This document shows positions 20,777-24,465 of a stretch of DNA of 24,465 nucleotides, one piece after another (within the stretch, counting starts at the first letter, position 1; the number at the start of each line of letters is the position of its first letter). Position numbers and translations under genes: made by a program. The notes under the pieces were generated by a model, which was not told the DNA's origin, did no database searches, and saw nothing but the letters and a program-made list of their open reading frames with translations. This stretch comes from Gnetum montanum. Its lineage: Eukaryota > Streptophyta > Gnetopsida > Gnetales > Gnetaceae. The stretch covers positions 374,482 through 398,946 of the forward strand of contig MNCI01023592.1 of assembly GCA_015680685.1 (NCBI GenBank). The letters are read 5' to 3'.

Positions 20777-20810
20777 CCCAAGTGTGATGTGTGAGACCTA
20801 ATGTTATGAT

Positions 20811-20858
20811 GATCTTCCTCTTTTCTCTTCCTTTCTTCCCCCCCTACTTTTCTCCTTG
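20811..20858. repeat. Polypyrimidine tract (polypurine on the minus strand)
   Basis: A nearly pure C/T stretch of about 48 bases with a run of seven C. On the minus strand it is purine-rich and begins just downstream of the TATA box, so it would lie at the very start of the element transcript. It could also be a displaced polypurine tract. Confidence 0.6.
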
Positions 20859-20869
20859 ACCCCTGAAGC

Positions 20870-20880
20870 CTTTTTATAGG
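20870..20880 (-). promoter_or_regulatory. TATA box on the minus strand
   Basis: The minus strand reads ACCCTATAAAAAGGCTTC, a strong TATA box, about 690 bases from the proposed LTR start. Transcription from here would run through the leader and gag of the outer element. Confidence 0.6.
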
Positions 20881-20894
20881 GTTCAAAGGTAGGT

Positions 20895-21376
20895 AGGGAA
20901 GTTACATATTCAAAAATATCTCACCTAACTTCTCTCCCAAGTAACTTGGCCAACCAATTAGAAGATTACTTGGCCAACAAGTTGGGAGGTTACTTGCCCA
21001 ACAAGTTAGGTAAGTTACAACAATTTTGGGTGGTTGCAACCACCAAAGAGAAAAAGAGGTTGACAAGTGGCCTTGGTAGTTACAATATCATAGAAAATTA
21101 AAATACAATCTCTAAAATACATAGGAATACAAGCTATAGTTGCAACTTACTCCATACATATATATCCTTTTAATTTTGCTTCTTCAAAATGAGATGTCAA
21201 GTCTTCTAAGTGATGTATAAGACCTCCCAAAAGTCCTAAAAAATGAGATTCTCCTCCCCCTAGGGAAGTTACAATTTCAAAATATCCCAAAAATATCTCA
21301 AAAATATCTCTCCTATCTTCTCTCTCAAGTAATTTGACTAACCAATCAGAAGATTACTTGTCCAACAAGTTAGGAG
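20895..21376. repeat. Duplicated block in the putative U3 region
   Basis: Sequence starting AGGGAAGTTACA at 20895 recurs at 21262, about 367 bp away. Both copies continue with TTCAAAATAT-like sequence, TCTC(T/C)CAAGTAA, TTxGxCxAACCAAT, AGAAGATTACTTG and CCAACAAGTT (ending about 20983 and 21371). Shorter internal echoes of TTACTTG-CCAACAAGTT occur at 20966 and 20991. Repeated blocks of this kind are common in LTR enhancers. Confidence 0.65.
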
Positions 21377-21639
21377 AAAGTTATGTGGTTTAGGGAGTTA
21401 GGAAGTTATGCATAAAATGAGGAGCATTTTATGCTAACTTTAATGTAATGTGACATTGAATGGGATAATCAATATTGCAAATTTTAAATGGGTAGTAACT
21501 TATATGTTTCAAAATAATATTTTATGGCTTGAGATAATTAAAAAAGGTAAGTTTATAACTGGGGCTTCACACTTAGTGTATATGGTATTGTGATCATTTT
21601 AAATTTTTAAAATTTTATATAATAAAGTGCAACTCCGGT

Positions 21640-22620
21640 TTACCAGCATTGGCCCAAAATATCTCCGAACACTTGTCTTGATGTGCCTCTGTGTCTTTGT
21701 TGTCGTATTCATCGGACTAGTATGCGATGCCGAATGCATCGGCGTTGGACATGGCTGCTGTTTTGGAAGGTAAGTTGCAGGAGGAGTGAACGACATACCG
21801 CCTAAAAATTTGAAATAAATATTTCGGAAGAAAAATCCCTATTTAGCGATGAAGTAACCTGCACAAATTTTTGGAAGTTGCAGGGACGAGCTAGAAACGC
21901 GCCTGCTTGTTCTCTGTTCTTTGATTTCCGCAGTGCAACCGTAGCCAGACCTTTACGTGCGGGACAGAACACAGAAAAATGCAGGTTCAGATTTGGGGTT
22001 TTCTGTACATGCCGTGACCGCATGTTGTGTTGGTGCCATCGTCGCAGCCCTCGCCTCCCTTTGTTTGCCCGCCGCCTGCGTGTTGTGTTGGCGCCGCTGC
22101 AAAATTAACCCTGCCGAAAGTCCTAATGGTGGAAAAACAGATCCACGAATTTTTTCAAGAACGCCAAAACTCCCACCAAATGATGAATTTGTGCCGGCAG
22201 TGAAAGAACCCTCGTTAATTCTGCAATTATTCTTGCCACGGCATAGAGCAGGAAAATTGAGGTCATGCCTAATTTCTCCAATTCCATTGCTGAACCCACC
22301 AAATCGTTAGCGGAATCCGCGAACAGGGCTGCGTTCAGAACAAAATTCTGGGAGGTAAAATGGGCATTTTCTGGAGCCATCCAGAGCACATTCAGATGAC
22401 GATGATTGCAGGTATAATTTGCTATTGTGTATGCCTTCCACAGACCCATGCCTAGGAATCCCATGGTTTGCTGTATTGCTAACAATTGCGTGAGTGAGGG
22501 TTTTGGCATTTTTCAAAATCACGAGCCTGCAAAAGAGCGTAAAACTAAAATATTTGTATTTTTGGAATATTTTCTGGAATGGTATTGAGCACCGGTAGCG
22601 GATGTTTGCTAATATCTCTG
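21640..22620. other. GC-richer, CpG-bearing island, possible host gene remnant
   Basis: Base composition changes sharply from the AT-rich flanks: many CG dinucleotides survive (for example GCCCGCCGCCTGCG at 22067-22080), whereas the surrounding repeats are poor in CG. Several frames stay open on both strands. Plausible splice signals occur on the plus strand (GGAAG|GTAAGT near 21770 and GCAG|GTATAA near 22410). TGTTGTGTTGGxGCC is repeated at 22023 and 22081. I recognise no protein, so the strand of any gene is undecided. Confidence 0.5.
22123..22509 (-). CDS. Hypothetical 128-codon ORF in the GC-richer island
   Basis: An uninterrupted minus-strand ORF starts with MPKPSLTQLLAIQQTMGFL, continues with a central segment containing HRHLNVLWMAPENAHF and LFADSANDLVGSAMELEK, and ends with a hydrophobic region (MTSIFLLYAVARIIAEL) and FLKKFVDLFFHH. 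It is the longest clean ORF outside the retrotransposons. I do not recognise a family. A plus-strand frame over the same bases also stays open for about 50 codons (with KSLAESANRAAFRTKFWEVKW), so the coding strand is uncertain. It may be an exon or a fragment captured from a host gene. Confidence 0.3.
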   Translation of the reverse strand: MPKPSLTQLLAIQQTMGFLGMGLWKAYTIANYTCNHRHLNVLWMAPENAHFTSQNFVLNAALFADSANDLVGSAMELEKLGMTSIFLLYAVARIIAELTRVLSLPAQIHHLVGVLAFLKKFVDLFFHH

Positions 22621-23005
22621 GAATATCCAAAAGCCAGTTTTTGTCCCAAAATTACACCCATAACAATCCTATCATCTCATTCAAACTTTGATTTACACCA
22701 CAAAGTCTTAACAACCGGGTAATTGAACTTTGATATGCCAACAACCTTTGAATATATAACTTTGATAACTTTTGTAATTTATTGAAAATTTACCAAAATC
22801 AAACCCATGAGCTTTAGTTTTCAAATCAGGAGTCTTACTGTTCCATAGAATGGTCAAATGTGCCAACAACCTTCAAATAAACTCAGTGGTAATAGAGAAA
22901 AATAAGTATAAATATGTATTTGCTATTATGAATGTTGAAATGCTTGGGTTTGTGTATGAAACTGTAACTAGCTATTATAACAAAAATTCATCTAAACCTA
23001 TTGAA
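22621..23005. other. AT-rich sequence, no feature supported
   Basis: Composition returns to AT-rich. GCCAACAACCTTTGAA occurs near 22738 and a similar GCCAACAACCTTCAAA near 22862, suggesting a small local repeat. No gene is seen. The 85-codon plus-strand ORF starting at 22850 runs into the dispersed repeat and is not convincing. Confidence 0.4.
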
Positions 23006-24110
23006 TATTGTGAGTCGTTAGAAATTTCTATTTTTTTAAGTCACTTAGTCTATATTGTCCTTATAGTATGTTGCTTGAAACAAATAAAATTTCACCAAAA
23101 TGCTTAAGCATAATTTGACAAAAATCTACTACTAATTTTTTTCATAGAGAAACATCCACAAGAAAATTAGAAATAGAGCAAGATTCAATGGATTTTAAAA
23201 GAAAAGAAGAAAGAAAGAAGATTTTTGTGGCATCTCAAACATTTAAGTGAAATAAATTGAACATGAGAAAACACTTTGAAATAAAGTGATTACAGTTCAA
23301 TCTAAAGTGTTACAAATTGTCCAAACCCTCTATGCTCAAAAGCAATTTTGTAAAAGACACTCTTATTAAACTACCAAAATGCTTTGTACAAGACAAAATA
23401 CAAGCTATTGTTTGGCTAGTTAATAGTTGTCAAGAATTGCAAACAATATAGCTATTAGAAAAGATTAATAATTTCATGATTGAAATATCACAGAAAAAAC
23501 TTTTAAAATGGAAGCTATTTCAAGTCAACTCAAAATATCAAATATTTTCTAGACCCTCTAGACTCGAACATGTAATTTCATAAAGACATTACTATTAAAT
23601 TTCTCAAGATGATTTTCAAAAGACAACATAAACTCTTACATGGCAATCAAATAGAGTCCAGAATTGTGCAAAAATAGAGCTATAAAAGCAATTAGAAAAT
23701 CCCAAAATTAAATGCCAAGAATAGTACTATCTAAACCATTAACTAGTATTGATTTGATGATGTAATGAGCAATACATTCTTACAAGTAATCTTCAATAGG
23801 TCTTTTTGATTTCTCCTCCATAACGTCTACATAAACAACTAAATATGAATTGATTCAACACTTTTATCAACATGTGTGTTATTAATTAACTTCTTTATTT
23901 TTTTAAGACAATATGCTTTTTAGTACTTTTGCAAAGGTATTCTACCCTACAAAATCTGAAATCATCTACATCTTTTAGATTTGCACACATTACAGCTGCA
24001 AATGTAGTCTTGCTAATACAGTAATCTTTTAACTCTTAAATTTTAAAATAAAATTCTAAAATAAATTTTTATTAACAAATTGTTGCTCCATGAAATGATA
24101 GAAATGTGCC
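23006..24110 (-). repeat. Dispersed repeat copy C (longest copy)
   Basis: It aligns with the leader of the outer element from TATTGTGAG (23006 against 19861) through AGAAATAGAGCAAGATTC, and with copy A from about 23230 to 24110, ending near CCATGAAATG. It is about 93% identical to A over the 188-bp segment counted. A and C run in the same direction and lie on opposite sides of the outer element. The minus-strand orientation is inferred from copy B. Confidence 0.65.
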
Positions 24111-24344
24111 AACAGAATCCCACCAATTCTAACCAATGGGATTTTTCATATAGAATGTACTGTGATTTGGTAATAAGCTTCAAAGAAGATGTTGAGCAGA
24201 TTACCAAGAACACTCATGTATATTGTTATGTTCAATAAATTATAAAAGAGATTATAATATATATGATATAAATAAAATCCAAGAAGTCATTCTTTGTTAA
24301 GTCATTTTATCATCCTCAGAATTAGACATCATGTACTCGTGAGA
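24111..24344. other. AT-rich sequence, no feature seen
   Basis: No open frame or repeat is recognised between the end of repeat copy C and the GC-rich tail of the window. Confidence 0.4.
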
Positions 24345-24350
24345 TTGAAT

Positions 24351-24434
24351 CCGGTTCGTCGGTTCTGTGTCTGTGTCTGTGTTTCTGTTCAGGCTGCGTC
24401 GGTTCTCTCCGGTTCGTGTTTCTGTGTCTGTGTC
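24351..24434. repeat. GC-richer tail with imperfect repeats
   Basis: CCGGTTCGTCGGTTCTGTGTC (24351 on) and CCGGTTCGTGTTTCTGTGTC (24409 on) are imperfect copies 58 bp apart, each followed by TGTGTC runs. GGTTC and TGTGTC motifs recur throughout. The rise in G+C at the window end may mark the edge of another element or a gene. Confidence 0.55.
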
Positions 24435-24465
24435 ACGCGCGGCTGATAATCACTTCCCAGTGCAG

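Larger units (their letters stand above)
11289..21571 (-). mobile_element. Ty3/gypsy LTR retrotransposon (outer element), Tat-like, inactive, interrupted by a second element
   Basis: On the minus strand, from high to low coordinates, I read a candidate LTR, a leader, a gag-like acidic region, an aspartic protease, a plant/archaeal-type RNase H, reverse transcriptase, gypsy RNase H, and integrase with a terminal GPF-type module. RT preceding integrase defines Ty3/gypsy. The RT motifs (LDDITVYSK, RCCEYGISLNPKKC, LLGHV) and the presence of two RNase H domains place it near the plant Tat lineage. Every domain carries stops or frameshifts. A plus-strand LTR element at 14320-18404 splits the aRNH. 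The end at 11289 is the pol stop codon. No matching 3' LTR was found, so the true 3' boundary is unknown and the 5' boundary at 21571 is a proposal. Confidence 0.85.
20790..21571 (-). repeat. Candidate 5' LTR of the outer element
   Basis: On the minus strand the proposed LTR begins TGTGAAGCCCC (at 21571) and ends GGTCTCACA (at 20790), a 5-bp inverted end pair TGTGA/TCACA, about 782 bp long. It contains a TATA box near its end, a duplicated block in the U3 part, and a long purine run after the TATA box. The leader repeat begins directly after it. No second LTR copy was found in the window, so the boundaries are an inference. Confidence 0.4.

Noticed and set aside
1-24465. CRISPR arrays, bacterial operons, rRNA or tRNA genes
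   Set aside because: No regularly spaced repeats, cloverleaf-forming sequences with conserved A and B boxes, or rRNA motifs were recognised. The sequence is eukaryotic repeat DNA.

Overview
The window looks like repeat-rich, AT-rich nuclear DNA of a land plant, probably a seed plant with a large genome. No intact host gene is visible, almost every recognisable coding trace belongs to a retrotransposon, and the protein motifs are of plant Ty3/gypsy type. The species cannot be named from this sequence. The gymnosperm-like feel is only an impression.

Layout. Positions 1-11,280 are mostly AT-rich intergenic DNA. They hold a degenerate purine-rich tandem repeat (about 541-790), a 21-base poly-T tract, an isolated G-rich island (4208-4250), a broken LINE-type reverse transcriptase fragment (minus strand, about 7875-8035), one copy of a dispersed repeat (9305-10125) and a broken minus-strand ORF of unknown function (about 10330-10865).

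Positions 11,289 to about 21,571 are an old, inactivated Ty3/gypsy element on the minus strand (the outer element). Reading from high to low coordinates it has a candidate LTR with a TATA box, a leader, gag, an aspartic protease, a plant/archaeal-type RNase H (aRNH), reverse transcriptase, the usual gypsy RNase H, and integrase. The aRNH lies between protease and RT, not after the gypsy RNase H where it is usually reported for Tat-type elements.

A second LTR element on the plus strand (the inner element, 14,320-18,404) sits inside the aRNH domain. It has LTRs starting TGATGAG and ending CTCATCA, near-identical 5-bp target duplications (GATTT/GATTC), a polypurine tract, and one decayed ORF (14,993-17,409) resembling the 'putative plant transposon protein' domain followed by coiled coils. 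It has no pol and so looks non-autonomous. The host frame is continuous across the insertion if the element and one target copy are ignored. An N at 15,156 is flanked by an exact 68-bp duplication that is almost certainly an assembly artefact.

Positions 21,640-22,600 are a GC-richer, CpG-bearing island with a 128-codon minus-strand ORF of unknown identity, possibly a fragment of a host gene. Positions 23,006-24,110 are another copy of the dispersed repeat, and the last 120 bases are GC-rich with short repeats. Overall this is a nested, decaying retrotransposon cluster. The stop codons that can be judged are mostly explained by C-to-T change, as expected of methylated plant repeats.
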